64,000 nt of DNA from Bradyrhizobium cosmicum. Its GTDB lineage: Bacteria > Pseudomonadota > Alphaproteobacteria > Rhizobiales > Xanthobacteraceae. How positions within the stretch are numbered: position 1 is the stretch's first letter; the number at the start of each line of letters is the position of its first letter. The position numbers were made by a program, and so were the translations under genes. Of the stretch, positions 45,598 through 57,384 are shown in pieces. The notes under the pieces are model-generated. The model did not search any database. It had not been told where the DNA came from and saw nothing but the letters and a program-made list of their open reading frames with translations. The stretch covers positions 5,084,001 through 5,148,000 of the forward strand of contig NZ_CP041656.2 in NCBI RefSeq assembly GCF_007290395.2, written 5' to 3'.

Positions 45598-45622
45598 TTC
45601 GGCCGCTTGTTCAATTTGTTAC
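45598..45622 (-). promoter_or_regulatory. Candidate EcfF/SigF-type promoter
   Basis: On the minus strand GTAACA (45617-45622) and CGAA (45598-45601) stand 15 bases apart, close to the GTAACC-N16-CGAA consensus recalled for the Caulobacter SigF regulon. The expected start site is about ten bases before the GTG at 45577, so the leader would be very short; a start codon further in is possible. Confidence 0.55.
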
Positions 45623-45633
45623 GCCGGCGCCCG

Positions 45634-45657
45634 CATGATCACGAATTCGTGATCATG
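45634..45657. promoter_or_regulatory. Perfect 24-bp palindrome, candidate operator
   Basis: CATGATCACGAA followed directly by its exact reverse complement, with no spacer. It is 11 bases upstream of the EcfF-type -35 box and in the region between the sigma factor gene and the divergent gene at 45869. Such a long uninterrupted palindrome is rarely chance in DNA of this base composition and suggests a site for a symmetric dimer, or a cruciform. Confidence 0.6.
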
Positions 45658-45868
45658 GCATGGCGCCTGCTTTCCGAAGCGGCCGCAAGAACCCGCGACG
45701 GCTCATAACATCGATCGGCCTCGTCCGCACCCGGCGGCCGACCGCTGGAGGCTGACTGCCCCGTTTTCGCCAAGTGTGGCCCGAAGATTCCCATTTTTTG
45801 CCCCGGTGTCGTCATGCACCAAGGTCTCTGTTCGCTCCCGGGATGGCGTAATCGGGGAGATCGTCAAC

Positions 45869-46567
45869 ATGTTGAAAGCCAGCAGGCGAGCGGCATTGCT
45901 TCTTACGGCCGCTGTATTCGTGCTGTTCGGAGGCGCCGCGCAGGCCGCACCGAGCTCGGCCGCGAGCTCCAAAGCGGACGGTGCGAGCAAACAGGGGGAC
46001 GTCGTCAAATCCGGCAAGCAGCGGCGCTCCTACGCGAACCGCCGGAGCGGAAGCAAGACGGCGCAGAAATCCTCCGACGACAAGGCCGACGGGAAGGACG
46101 TCGCGGCCAAGGCCGACGAGGCCAAAACCGCCGAGAAGTCCAAGGACAAGACCGAGGCCAAGGCGAGCAACGACGTGCCGGCCTCCAGCCAGATGCCGCC
46201 GGACGTCGCCAACGCCAATGCGCAGCTCGCCGCCGCCGACACGCCGACCGCGACTGCGGCCTCCGCGATGACGGGCCGTGCCAATGACAATGTGCAGGCA
46301 GCGTCCGATAATACCGCCGCCCCCGATGCCGGGATCCAGGTGGTGGCGCCCGACCAGCTCAACGACATCGATCGCGCCCTGCAACAGGACAACCCGCCGG
46401 CGCAGAAGGCGGTGATTGCCGCAACCGACGCGCAGCCGCGGCCCGCCCCGGTCATGGCCAGCAGCCAGAGCTCGGCCTGGGACCAGAGTTCGCTGATCGG
46501 CAAGATCTTCATCGGCGTGGGCACGCTGCTGACGCTGGCCTCCGCCGCGCGCATGTTCATGGCCTAA
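45869..46567 (+). CDS. Exported low-complexity protein with C-terminal membrane anchor
   Basis: A 232-residue protein with a signal peptide (MLKASRRAALLLTAAVFVLFG, cleavage near AQAAP), a long Lys/Ala/Asp-rich and then Ala/Asn/Gln-rich disordered part, and one hydrophobic segment close to the C-terminus (IGKIFIGVGTLLTLASAARMF). It has no family motif. GGGGAG stands nine bases before the ATG at 45869; the longer start at 45776 has no support. It faces the sigma factor gene across a 291-base region that holds the palindrome, but whether it belongs to that regulon is unknown. Confidence 0.75.
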   Translation: MLKASRRAALLLTAAVFVLFGGAAQAAPSSAASSKADGASKQGDVVKSGKQRRSYANRRSGSKTAQKSSDDKADGKDVAAKADEAKTAEKSKDKTEAKASNDVPASSQMPPDVANANAQLAAADTPTATAASAMTGRANDNVQAASDNTAAPDAGIQVVAPDQLNDIDRALQQDNPPAQKAVIAATDAQPRPAPVMASSQSSAWDQSSLIGKIFIGVGTLLTLASAARMFMA

Positions 46568-46707
46568 TTCTCGGTCTAGTTCTTGCCCTAGTTCTTGGCC
46601 TGATTCCGGAACGCGCAGCTCGTCCCGCGTTCCGTTGGCTGCTGGCCCCTTGAAGCCCACCGCGCCAGCGGGCACATTGCCCGCTCAATCAAAAGCGTGG
46701 GTGGAGC

Positions 46708-47487
46708 ATGAGCACGTTCGAACACATCATCGTCGAAAGCATCGGAGCGGTCGGCATCATCAAGCTGAACCGGCCGAAGATGCTCAACGCGCTCTCCTTC
46801 GGAGTCTTCCGCGAGATCGCAGCGGCCGTCGACGATCTCGAGGGCGATGACGCGATCGGCTGCATCGTCGTGACCGGCAGCGAAAAGGCCTTCGCCGCCG
46901 GCGCCGACATCAAGGAGATGCAGCCGAAGGGCTTCATCGACATGTTCTCGGAGGATTTCGCCGCGATCGGCGGCGATCGCATCGCGCGCTGCCGCAAGCC
47001 GACCATCGCCGCGGTCGCGGGCTACGCGCTCGGCGGCGGCTGCGAGCTCGCCATGATGTGCGACTTCATCATCGCCGCCGACACCGCCAAGTTCGGCCAG
47101 CCCGAGATCACGCTCGGCACCATTCCCGGCATCGGCGGCACCCAGCGCCTGACCCGCGCGATCGGAAAGGCCAAGGCGATGGACCTCTGCCTCACCGGCC
47201 GCATGATGGATGCGGCCGAAGCCGAGCGCAGCGGCCTCGTCAGCCGCATTGTGCCCGCAGACAAGCTCATGGACGAAGTCATGGCCGCCGCGGAGAAGAT
47301 CGCGTCGATGTCGCGGCCCGCGGTCGCGATGGCCAAGGAGGCGGTGAACCGCGCCTTCGAGACCACGCTCGCCGAGGGCATGAGCGTCGAGCGCAACCTA
47401 TTCCACGCGACCTTTGCGCTGGAAGACCGCTCCGAGGGCATGGCCGCCTTCATCGAGAAGCGCAAGCCGGTGAACAAGAACCGGTAA
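46708..47487 (+). CDS. Enoyl-CoA hydratase
   Basis: A 259-residue crotonase-fold enzyme that hydrates 2-enoyl-CoA in fatty acid or related acyl-CoA breakdown. The oxyanion-hole motif [11 protein letters not shown] and both catalytic glutamates are present: Glu113 ([11 protein letters not shown]) and Glu133 ([13 protein letters not shown]). Full length for the short-chain hydratase type. A GGTGGAG motif precedes the ATG. The gene is monocistronic between the exported protein and tolC-like gene, so its pathway cannot be read from context. Isomerase function is less likely given two glutamates in the hydratase arrangement. Confidence 0.94.
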   Translation: MSTFEHIIVESIGAVGIIKLNRPKMLNALSFGVFREIAAAVDDLEGDDAIGCIVVTGSEKAFAAGADIKEMQPKGFIDMFSEDFAAIGGDRIARCRKPTIAAVAGYALGGGCELAMMCDFIIAADTAKFGQPEITLGTIPGIGGTQRLTRAIGKAKAMDLCLTGRMMDAAEAERSGLVSRIVPADKLMDEVMAAAEKIASMSRPAVAMAKEAVNRAFETTLAEGMSVERNLFHATFALEDRSEGMAAFIEKRKPVNKNR

Positions 47488-47675
47488 TACCTGCGAGCGG
47501 TCAGGCTGGTGTAAGGCTCCGGCGTCCTCCCGCAAAAATGCTGTGACGCGCCTGCAACAAGCACGGAATACATGGGGGTTTCCCCCGCGGCAGTTTGCCT
47601 GCGGGACCTCGGCTGGTTAAACAGCTAAGAGGCCACCGTCGGCGGGGGCGGACAGCCGGGGTTTTGCGGGTTTAC

Positions 47676-49106
47676 ATGATTGGGCGTGCCGCCAGAGCTG
47701 GTCGCGTGATGACGCGGCATCGATCGGGCGTGGGTCCTGTGCTTGCGACATGGACCGCGCTGGCGCTTTGTTGCGCCCTGCCCGCCGCCGCATGGGCGGA
47801 AGCCCTGCCCGAGGCGCTCGCCAAGGCCTACCAGACCAATCCGCAGCTCAACGCCGAACGCGCGCGGCAACGCGCGACCGACGAGAACGTGCCGCAGGCA
47901 CTCGCCGGCTACCGGCCGCAGATCGTGGCGAGCCTCAGCGCCGGCCTGCAATCGGTTCGCAATCTGCTGCCCGACAACACCATCCAGACCGCGAATTTGA
48001 AGCCGTGGGTGATTGGCGTCACCGTGACGCAGACCCTGTTCAACGGCTTCCGTACCGCCAACAACGTGCGAGCTGCGGAGCTCCAGGTGCAGTCCGGCCG
48101 CGAGGCGCTGCGCAATGTCGGCCAGGGCGTGCTGCTCGACGCGGTCACCGCCTACACCAACGTGCTGGCCAACCAGTCGCTGGTCGAGGCGCAGCGCTCC
48201 AACGTCGCGTTCCTGCGCGAAACGCTCTCGGTCACCCAGCGCCGCCTCAATGCCGGTGACGTCACGCCGACCGACAGCGCACAGGCCGAAGCGCGACTCA
48301 ACCGCGGCCTCTCCGATCTCAACGCCGCGGAAGTCGCGCTCGCGGTGAGCCAGGCGGTCTACGCGCAGGTGATCGGCAACGCGCCGTCGCAGCTTCGGGC
48401 CGCCGAGGTCGTCGATCGCTATCTGCCGAAGAGCCGCGAGGACGCGCTGACCATGGCGATCCGCCAGCACCCGGCGGTGATGGCGGCGGGCTTCGACGTC
48501 GATGTCGCCTCGACCAACATCCGCCTCGCCGAGGGCACACTGCTGCCGAGCGCCACCATTCAGGGCAGCGCCAGCAAGAGCCGCAACAACGACCCCACGC
48601 TCGGCACCTTTGCCGAAGATCAGGCCTCGGTCGTCGCCAATGTCACCGTGCCGATCTACGACGGCGGCCAGGCCGCCGCGCAGACCCGGCAGGCCAAGGA
48701 GATCACGGCGCAGAGCCGGCTCGTGCTCGACCAGGTTCGCAACCAGGCGCGCACGGCCGCGACCAGCGCGTGGGTTGCCAATGAAGGCGCCAAGATCGCG
48801 GTCTCGGCCTCGGAGTCCGAGGTGAAGGCCGCGACCGTCGCGCTGCAGGGCGTGCAGCGCGAAGCCGCCGGCGGCCAGCGCACCACGGTGGATGTGCTGA
48901 ACTCGCAGGCCGATCTCATCCAGGCCAAGGCCCGCCTGATCAGCGCACTGCGCGACCGCGTCATCGCCTCCTACACGCTGCTGAGCGCGGTCGGTCATCT
49001 CGACGTCAAGACCCTGAGCCTGAACACGCCGGACTACCTGCCCGAGGTGCACTACCAGCAGGTCCGCGATGCCTGGCACGGCCTGCGCACGCCGTCGGGG
49101 CAGTGA
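47676..49106 (+). CDS. TolC family outer-membrane channel protein
   Basis: A 476-residue outer-membrane efflux protein forming a beta-barrel with periplasmic helical tunnel. Two OEP half-repeats are visible: ALPEALAKAYQTNPQLNAER with PQALAGYRPQIVASLS, and later ALTMAIRQHPAVMAAGFDVD with LPSATIQGSASKSR and VTVPIYDGGQAAAQ. A signal peptide ends near AAWAEAL. Start is either ATG 47676 or ATG 47709 (MTRHRSG); the second gives a more compact signal. It may pair with inner-membrane pumps, such as the RND system at 50.9-55.3 kb, which has no channel gene of its own. Confidence 0.93.
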   Translation: MIGRAARAGRVMTRHRSGVGPVLATWTALALCCALPAAAWAEALPEALAKAYQTNPQLNAERARQRATDENVPQALAGYRPQIVASLSAGLQSVRNLLPDNTIQTANLKPWVIGVTVTQTLFNGFRTANNVRAAELQVQSGREALRNVGQGVLLDAVTAYTNVLANQSLVEAQRSNVAFLRETLSVTQRRLNAGDVTPTDSAQAEARLNRGLSDLNAAEVALAVSQAVYAQVIGNAPSQLRAAEVVDRYLPKSREDALTMAIRQHPAVMAAGFDVDVASTNIRLAEGTLLPSATIQGSASKSRNNDPTLGTFAEDQASVVANVTVPIYDGGQAAAQTRQAKEITAQSRLVLDQVRNQARTAATSAWVANEGAKIAVSASESEVKAATVALQGVQREAAGGQRTTVDVLNSQADLIQAKARLISALRDRVIASYTLLSAVGHLDVKTLSLNTPDYLPEVHYQQVRDAWHGLRTPSGQ

Positions 49107-49165
49107 TATCCTGTCGTAGCGCTTAGACGCACAACACAATTCGCTCCCTCGCCGCCGGAGTCCCC

Positions 49166-50077
49166 ATGGCCAGCTACGCCCACGCCCGCGCATCACAGCC
49201 CGCGACGCCGATCAACTTCGACGTCCCGGCGCATGCCTGCGACTGCCACACGCACATTCATGGCGACGTCGAGAAGTTTCCGTTCTTTGCTGGACGCGTC
49301 TACACGCCGGGGCCGGCTTCGCCGGAGGAAATGGCCGCCCTGCACAAGGCACTCCATATCGAGCGCGTCGTGATCGTGACGCCGAGCGTCTATGGCACCG
49401 ACAACTCCTCCACTTCGTTCGGCATCAAGGCGCGCGGCGCGACTGCGCGCGGGGTTGCTGTGATCGACGACAAGACGAGCGAGGCGCAACTCGATGCGAT
49501 GCAGGCGGACGGCTTCCGCGGCATCCGTATCAATCTTGCGACCGACGGCATCAACAATCCCGATGTCGGACGCGCTCGCTTCACCGCCGCGGTCGAACGC
49601 ATGAAGGCGCGCGGCTGGCACGTGCAGCTCTACGCCACGCTGCCGATCATCTCGGCGATCAAGGATCTGGTGCTGGCTTCGCCGGTGCCTGCCGTGTTCG
49701 ATCACTTCGGCGGCGCCGAGGCTTCACTCGGGCTGGAACAGCCGGGATTTGCCGACCTGATCACGCTCGTCAAATCCGGCAAGGCTTATGTCAAGATCTC
49801 CGGCGCCTATCGCTCGTCGAAGCTCGCACCTGATTATCAGGACGTGGCGCCCTACGCGCGTGCGTTGATCGCGGCGAACGCGGACCGCGTCGTGTGGGGA
49901 ACCGACTGGCCTCATCCCGATTCGGTTCCGTTGCCCGGGCGGAAGGCCTCCGACCTCGCGCCGTTCTATCCGATCGACGACGGCCGCCTGCTGAATCAGT
50001 TGCCGGTGTGGGCACCGGATGCGGATGTGCGCAAGAAGATCCTGGTCGACAATCCGGCGCGACTTTACGGGTTCTGA
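49166..50077 (+). CDS. Amidohydrolase of the 2-pyrone-4,6-dicarboxylate hydrolase group
   Basis: A 303-residue TIM-barrel metal-dependent hydrolase. The N-terminal CDCHTHIHGD, HGD-region, FDHFGG, and VVWGTDWPHPDS motifs correspond to the LigI/PDC hydrolase-like branch, which opens lactone rings in lignin-derived aromatic degradation. The characteristic Asp near TDWPH is the catalytic base. No aromatic degradation genes are nearby, so the substrate remains open. GGAG precedes the ATG by five bases. Single gene, between the tolC-like and LysE-type genes. Confidence 0.9.
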   Translation: MASYAHARASQPATPINFDVPAHACDCHTHIHGDVEKFPFFAGRVYTPGPASPEEMAALHKALHIERVVIVTPSVYGTDNSSTSFGIKARGATARGVAVIDDKTSEAQLDAMQADGFRGIRINLATDGINNPDVGRARFTAAVERMKARGWHVQLYATLPIISAIKDLVLASPVPAVFDHFGGAEASLGLEQPGFADLITLVKSGKAYVKISGAYRSSKLAPDYQDVAPYARALIAANADRVVWGTDWPHPDSVPLPGRKASDLAPFYPIDDGRLLNQLPVWAPDADVRKKILVDNPARLYGF

Positions 50078-50276
50078 GTCGCGGCACGCGCCATTAGGTT
50101 CAACGGCGCGCGATGTAATTCCAATTCGAGTCATGGAACTGTTGTCGCGAGAGCACAACAACATCTGACTCACACGAACGTGTTTGAGTTTCCTTTGGCT
50201 TTTCACCCTTTCGGTCGAGGCAAGGATTCCGTTTCACGGGTACGCACGCACAGATTTCATTTGTTCGTGCGGAACC

Positions 50277-50903
50277 ATGCCTTTATCGCATTATCTCGCC
50301 GCGCTTTTCTCCGGCATCGGAATTGGCTTCACCGTCGCCGCTCCCATCGGACCAATGGGCATGCTGTGCATCCAGCGCACCTTGGCATCGGGCGTGGCCA
50401 CCGGCCTCGCAACCGGCTTCGGTGCGGCCACCGTGCATCTTGCCTACAGCGCCTTCGCGGTCCTGGGCCTCGGCGCACTTGCGCAGCCCTGGGTCGAGGC
50501 CAATGCGGTTGGCTTCGGTATCGTCTCCGCACTCACCCTGCTGTGGTTCGCGATCCGGACCCACCGCGGTTCCGTCACGCTTCAGGAGACCGGTGAATTC
50601 GACAGGGTGCGCCTGGCGCGCGCCTATCTCAGCGCCATCGCGCTCGGGTTCACCAATCCGCTCACGGTGATCCTGTTTCTGGCCGCGCTGAACGCGTTCT
50701 CTACGCAATCCGCAGCAGCGCCGCTGATCGCGGGCGTATTCGTCGGCTCCGCGGTGTGGTGGACTATGCTCAGCACGACGGTGGCAACCGCGCGGTCAAG
50801 GCTGACGCCGCGGATGCTGTCGCTGAGCCGCCGGTTCGCCAGCCTGATGCTGCTCGGGCTCGGCACCACGATGCTGATACGAATCGCGCAGCGGATGCTG
50901 TGA
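50277..50903 (+). CDS. LysE family amino acid exporter
   Basis: A 208-residue inner-membrane protein with six hydrophobic segments of the LysE/RhtB superfamily. The typical first-helix motif TVAAPIGPMGMLCIQRTL (with the GP-rich turn) and the later ALGFTNPLTVILFLAAL stretch are clear. It probably exports an amino acid or similar metabolite; substrate not determinable. The ATG at 50277 (MPLSHYLAALFSG) begins the first helix; a longer start at 50184 adds unrelated residues. It converges with the RND pump gene with ten bases between them. Confidence 0.9.
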   Translation: MPLSHYLAALFSGIGIGFTVAAPIGPMGMLCIQRTLASGVATGLATGFGAATVHLAYSAFAVLGLGALAQPWVEANAVGFGIVSALTLLWFAIRTHRGSVTLQETGEFDRVRLARAYLSAIALGFTNPLTVILFLAALNAFSTQSAAAPLIAGVFVGSAVWWTMLSTTVATARSRLTPRMLSLSRRFASLMLLGLGTTMLIRIAQRML

Positions 50904-50913
50904 CGGGCGGCGG

Positions 50914-54030
<3,117 letters not shown>

Positions 54031-54070
54031 TCAGGTCTTCAGTCTGGCTTCAGTTTTTTTGGGTCGCCGA

Positions 54071-55315
54071 TCAGCTACCGGACGCCGCGCGGTCGATGAA
54101 CAGACTGCCCTTGACGACGATCTGCTCACCGGGCTTCAGGTTGCTGGTGACCTCGACGAGGTTGCCGTTGATGAGGCCGATCTTGATCTGACGCAGCTCG
54201 ACCGACTTGTCCTCGCGAGCGACCCAGATGCGGACCTGGTCGCCCTCGTAGATCAGCGCCTGCTTCGGCACGGCAGGCGCGGCACGGTCGCCGGCCGAAT
54301 AGATCGTGACGTTGGCGAACATCTCGGGCTTGAGCAGCCCGTCCTTGTTGTCGATGGTGGCGCGGACCAGCAGACGGCGGGTGGCGGGGTCGATCGCGGC
54401 AGCGACGTAGTTGATCTTCGCGGTCAGCGGACGGCCGGGCAGCGCCATCACGTTGACGCTGATGTCCTGCCCGATGCACACCGCGGCCGCGTCGCTCTCG
54501 CGCACGAAGGCGGTGAGCCAGACCGTGGAGAGATCGCCGATCACGAAGACCGGATCGCTGGCGCCGGAATTGACGTACTGGCCGGGGCCGATCTTGCGCT
54601 GCACGACCGTGCCGGCGATCGGCGAGTAGATCGTGACCTCCCGATCGATGACGCCCTTGTCCTGGAACACCTTGATGGTCTCGTCGGTGAAACCGAGAAT
54701 GCGCAGCTTGCTGCGCGCGGCCTCCAGCGCCGTCCCCGAGGAGCGCATGTCGTTCTGCGCCTGGACCTGGGTCGCTTCCGCCTGCTGGTAGTCCTTCAGC
54801 GGAATGGCGTGGCCTTCGTAGAGGTCCTTGGCGCGCTTGAACTGGATGTCGGCGAGATCGACCGCCGACTTCGCCTTGTTCTGCGAGGTCATCGCGGCGA
54901 TGAAATCGTTCTGGGCCTGCACGGTGTCGGCGGCCTCGATCGTGAACAGCGGTTGACCTTGCTTCAGCATCTCGCCGGGCTTGGCAAGCAGCTTGGTGAC
55001 CCGGCCTGCGTAAGGCGAGAACACCGGCGTCGAACGGTCTTCGTCGACTGCGACCTTGCCCTCGGTGACATACTCGGCCCGGAAGGTCTTGGCCTTGACC
55101 GGCTCGATCGTCAGCGTCGCCCATTCGGACGGCGACGGCGTGAAGTTCTGCGCATTCCTGCGCGACTGGCTGGAAATCTCGGAATGCTTCTTGTCCTTGG
55201 ACCCCGCATAGAGAAAGCCGTAGGCCCCGGCACCGGCAAGAGCTAGTAAAACTACGGATGAGATCACCCGTCGTTTCGTAACCAACTGCAATCGCTTGGT
55301 ATTTTCAACTACCAT
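54071..55315 (-). CDS. RND efflux periplasmic adaptor protein (CzcB-like)
   Basis: Links the RND pump with an outer-membrane channel. The 414-residue protein has an N-terminal membrane anchor (residues 17-36) or uncleaved signal, the lipoyl-like halves GRVTKLLAKPGEMLKQGQPLF and YSPIAGTVVQRKIGPGQYV, a helical hairpin between them, and beta-barrel and membrane-proximal domains. First gene of a two-gene operon with the CzcA-type pump. No His-rich metal-binding N-terminal extension like that of CzcB is seen. Confidence 0.93.
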   Translation of the reverse strand: MVVENTKRLQLVTKRRVISSVVLLALAGAGAYGFLYAGSKDKKHSEISSQSRRNAQNFTPSPSEWATLTIEPVKAKTFRAEYVTEGKVAVDEDRSTPVFSPYAGRVTKLLAKPGEMLKQGQPLFTIEAADTVQAQNDFIAAMTSQNKAKSAVDLADIQFKRAKDLYEGHAIPLKDYQQAEATQVQAQNDMRSSGTALEAARSKLRILGFTDETIKVFQDKGVIDREVTIYSPIAGTVVQRKIGPGQYVNSGASDPVFVIGDLSTVWLTAFVRESDAAAVCIGQDISVNVMALPGRPLTAKINYVAAAIDPATRRLLVRATIDNKDGLLKPEMFANVTIYSAGDRAAPAVPKQALIYEGDQVRIWVAREDKSVELRQIKIGLINGNLVEVTSNLKPGEQIVVKGSLFIDRAASGS

Positions 55316-55460
55316 GGGGCCCGGTCGTGTCTGCGACGATCCTGGCAGACGCCTGCCTTATCGGTCGCGCTAATAGTGCCGAATTGCGATTTCAAACAAC
55401 CTAAAAAACGCTGGCCATCTTTCGGTTTGCGTTAAAATTTTGCGACACGTCAGCTTCATG

Positions 55461-56861
55461 TCAGCTTCGCGCCGGCCACTGTGCCGGATGACTGCCGAGC
55501 GGCATCGCCGGACGGCTCCATTGCGCCGGCGTCGCCGACAGCAGTGCTGAATGGCGCACTGCTTTCAGCATGCCGAAGCCAGATGGCATGGGCTCTATGA
55601 ACGCAGCATGTACGGCCTCGCCCGTGAGATCAGGGGTGTTCAAGCCGCCGTCGAGCCGACCGAGATTCCACAGCCAGCGCCCGGTCTGCGCCAGCGACAC
55701 GCGCACGTGCCAGCTGCCGCCTTCGCGGGCCTGGCGCGCCTTGGCCATCATCGCGCCGAACGCCATCAGATAGCCGGTGGCGTGGTCGAGCATCTGTGCG
55801 GGCAATTCCTTGGGACCCTCGATGCCGGCGGCTTGCCCCTCGGCATGGTTGAAGCCCGTCGTGGTCTGCACCAGCGAATCGAAGCCGCGTCGCTCGGCCC
55901 ACGGGCCGGTGTGGCCATAAGCCGACAGCGTGACGTAAACGATGCCGGGATTGATGCTTGCCGCCTCCTCTGGCGCGAAGCCGAGGGCGGCGAGCGCGCG
56001 CGGGCGATAGCCTTGCGAGAAGATGTCGGCGTCCCGCAGCAGCGCGCGCAGCTGCGCCCTGCCCGCTTCACTCTTCAGCTCGATGCACGTCGTGAGCTTG
56101 CCGCGACCGGTGTCGATCGTGAGCCAGGGAATGGCGGGCAAGTCCGGACCTGAGACCAGCAGCACATCGGCACCGTGAGCGGCGAGCGTGCGGCCGGCGA
56201 CGGGGCCCGCGATGACGCGGGACAGATCGAGCACGCGCAGGCCTGCGAGCGGGCGATCGCCATCCGGCCACGGCTTCGGCGGAGCCTCGCCGATCTTCTC
56301 GATCGAGACCAGCGGCAGCTCGGCGAGCGCGCGCGCCTGCGGCAGCGCAGACCAATCGTCGTAGGAGCGCATCAGGGCAACGACGCCGCCGGCAGCGTAA
56401 GCCGCAGTCTCGAAATCCTCGCCCTTCCACTGCATGAGCGCGGCCTGCACCTTCTCGCGCTCGGGTTCGCAGCCGAGCACCTTGCAGACGGCGTCGCGGT
56501 GATGCGGGAAATTGGTGTGGCAGCGGACGAAGCGGTTGTCGCCGGTCCTGTAGACGCCGGCGATGGCGTCCCAGGCCGGGGGCGGCGGCTTGTCGTCGAG
56601 GCGCAAATAGCGCTCGGAGCGGCATTCGGCGACGGCGTGGCGCATGTCGACGGAGACGTCCTGTGCCTGCCCGCTGCGCTGCCGCCAGATCTCGGCCGCG
56701 GCGAGACCTGCGGCAGCGATCGTGGTCTGTCCGGCGACGGCGACGCGAAACGACGACGGGATCTGCGGCTCTTCGCCGGTCAGCCGGACACGCGCAAGCG
56801 CAGCCGGCTCGCCGCCCGCAGAGGTCCAGATATCGTTGAGAATGTCGGCGGGACTTTGCAT
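55461..56861 (-). CDS. Family III CoA-transferase (CaiB/BaiF type)
   Basis: A 466-residue member of the class III CoA-transferases, which exchange CoA between acyl acids (formyl-CoA:oxalate, carnitine and similar). The central domain has GLRVLDLSRVIAGPVAGRTLAAHGADVL, the typical opening of these enzymes, followed by IDTGRGKLTTCIELKS and the GYRPRALAALGF motif. An N-terminal stretch of about 200 residues precedes that start, making it resemble the double-domain members in which the first half is degenerate. Substrate unknown. It is divergent from the small membrane protein gene at 56918. Confidence 0.9.
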   Translation of the reverse strand: MQSPADILNDIWTSAGGEPAALARVRLTGEEPQIPSSFRVAVAGQTTIAAAGLAAAEIWRQRSGQAQDVSVDMRHAVAECRSERYLRLDDKPPPPAWDAIAGVYRTGDNRFVRCHTNFPHHRDAVCKVLGCEPEREKVQAALMQWKGEDFETAAYAAGGVVALMRSYDDWSALPQARALAELPLVSIEKIGEAPPKPWPDGDRPLAGLRVLDLSRVIAGPVAGRTLAAHGADVLLVSGPDLPAIPWLTIDTGRGKLTTCIELKSEAGRAQLRALLRDADIFSQGYRPRALAALGFAPEEAASINPGIVYVTLSAYGHTGPWAERRGFDSLVQTTTGFNHAEGQAAGIEGPKELPAQMLDHATGYLMAFGAMMAKARQAREGGSWHVRVSLAQTGRWLWNLGRLDGGLNTPDLTGEAVHAAFIEPMPSGFGMLKAVRHSALLSATPAQWSRPAMPLGSHPAQWPARS

Positions 56862-56917
56862 ACCGCGTCTCTCCCTCTACTTTTCGCGACCATGTCATGA
56901 CCGCAGAAAGGATTGCA

Positions 56918-57205
56918 ATGGCCGCGATCGATCCCCTCACCGCAGGCGCCGTATTCATCGCAACGGCGGCCACCGACGCGGTCTATGTCATGTTCACCTC
57001 GGCCGTGATCGCGCGCAAGCGCGTGCCGGCGGCGAACTGGAGCGCGGTGTGGTATCTGCTCTCCTCCTACGCGGTGATCAGCTATACCGAAAACGCCTTC
57101 TACGTGGCCTTCGCCGCGATCGGCTCCTGGGCCGGCGCGTACGCGTCGCTGACCTTCCTGCACCGCCCGCCCGGCGGCCCGCCGGTGGGGGCGGCGCCGG
57201 AGTGA
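56918..57205 (+). CDS. Small membrane protein, three predicted helices
   Basis: A 95-residue inner-membrane protein with hydrophobic stretches near residues 4-28, 43-64 and 66-82, and a Pro/Gly-rich tail. No family recognised. The ATG at 56918 (MAAIDPLTAG) is preceded by AGAAAGGA with a spacing of five, a strong ribosome-binding site; an earlier ATG at 56897 is less likely. It begins 56 bases from the start of the divergent CoA-transferase gene. Confidence 0.75.
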   Translation: MAAIDPLTAGAVFIATAATDAVYVMFTSAVIARKRVPAANWSAVWYLLSSYAVISYTENAFYVAFAAIGSWAGAYASLTFLHRPPGGPPVGAAPE

Positions 57206-57226
57206 GGCGGGCCGCTCCCTTCTGCA

Positions 57227-57314
57227 CGTCATTGCGAGCGTAGCGAAGCAATCCAGAATCGTTCCGCTGACACAGTCTGGATTGCGTCGTCGCTTCGCTG
57301 CGCTCGCAACGACG
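57227..57314. repeat. 88-bp palindromic repeat with GCGAGCG/CGCTCGC arms
   Basis: The element begins CGTCATTGCGAGCG and ends CGCTCGCAACGACG, with GCAATCCAGA and TCTGGATTGC arms inside, forming a long imperfect cruciform. This sequence type (ATTGCGAGCGnAGCGAAGCAATCC) is a very common intergenic repeat in Bradyrhizobium. It lies between the small membrane protein gene and the SDR gene. Confidence 0.85.
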
Positions 57315-57384
57315 ATATGGAGGCTTCTGCGGGTCTTCTGAAACAGCTACACTTCTTGCTATCAACAAAAAGGAAAACCAACCA

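Noticed and set aside
55449..55468. Direct repeat GTCAGCTTC separated by two bases near the end of the CoA-transferase gene
   Set aside because: Only two nine-base copies, one of which includes the stop codon region. Likely chance or a small duplication, with no sign of function.
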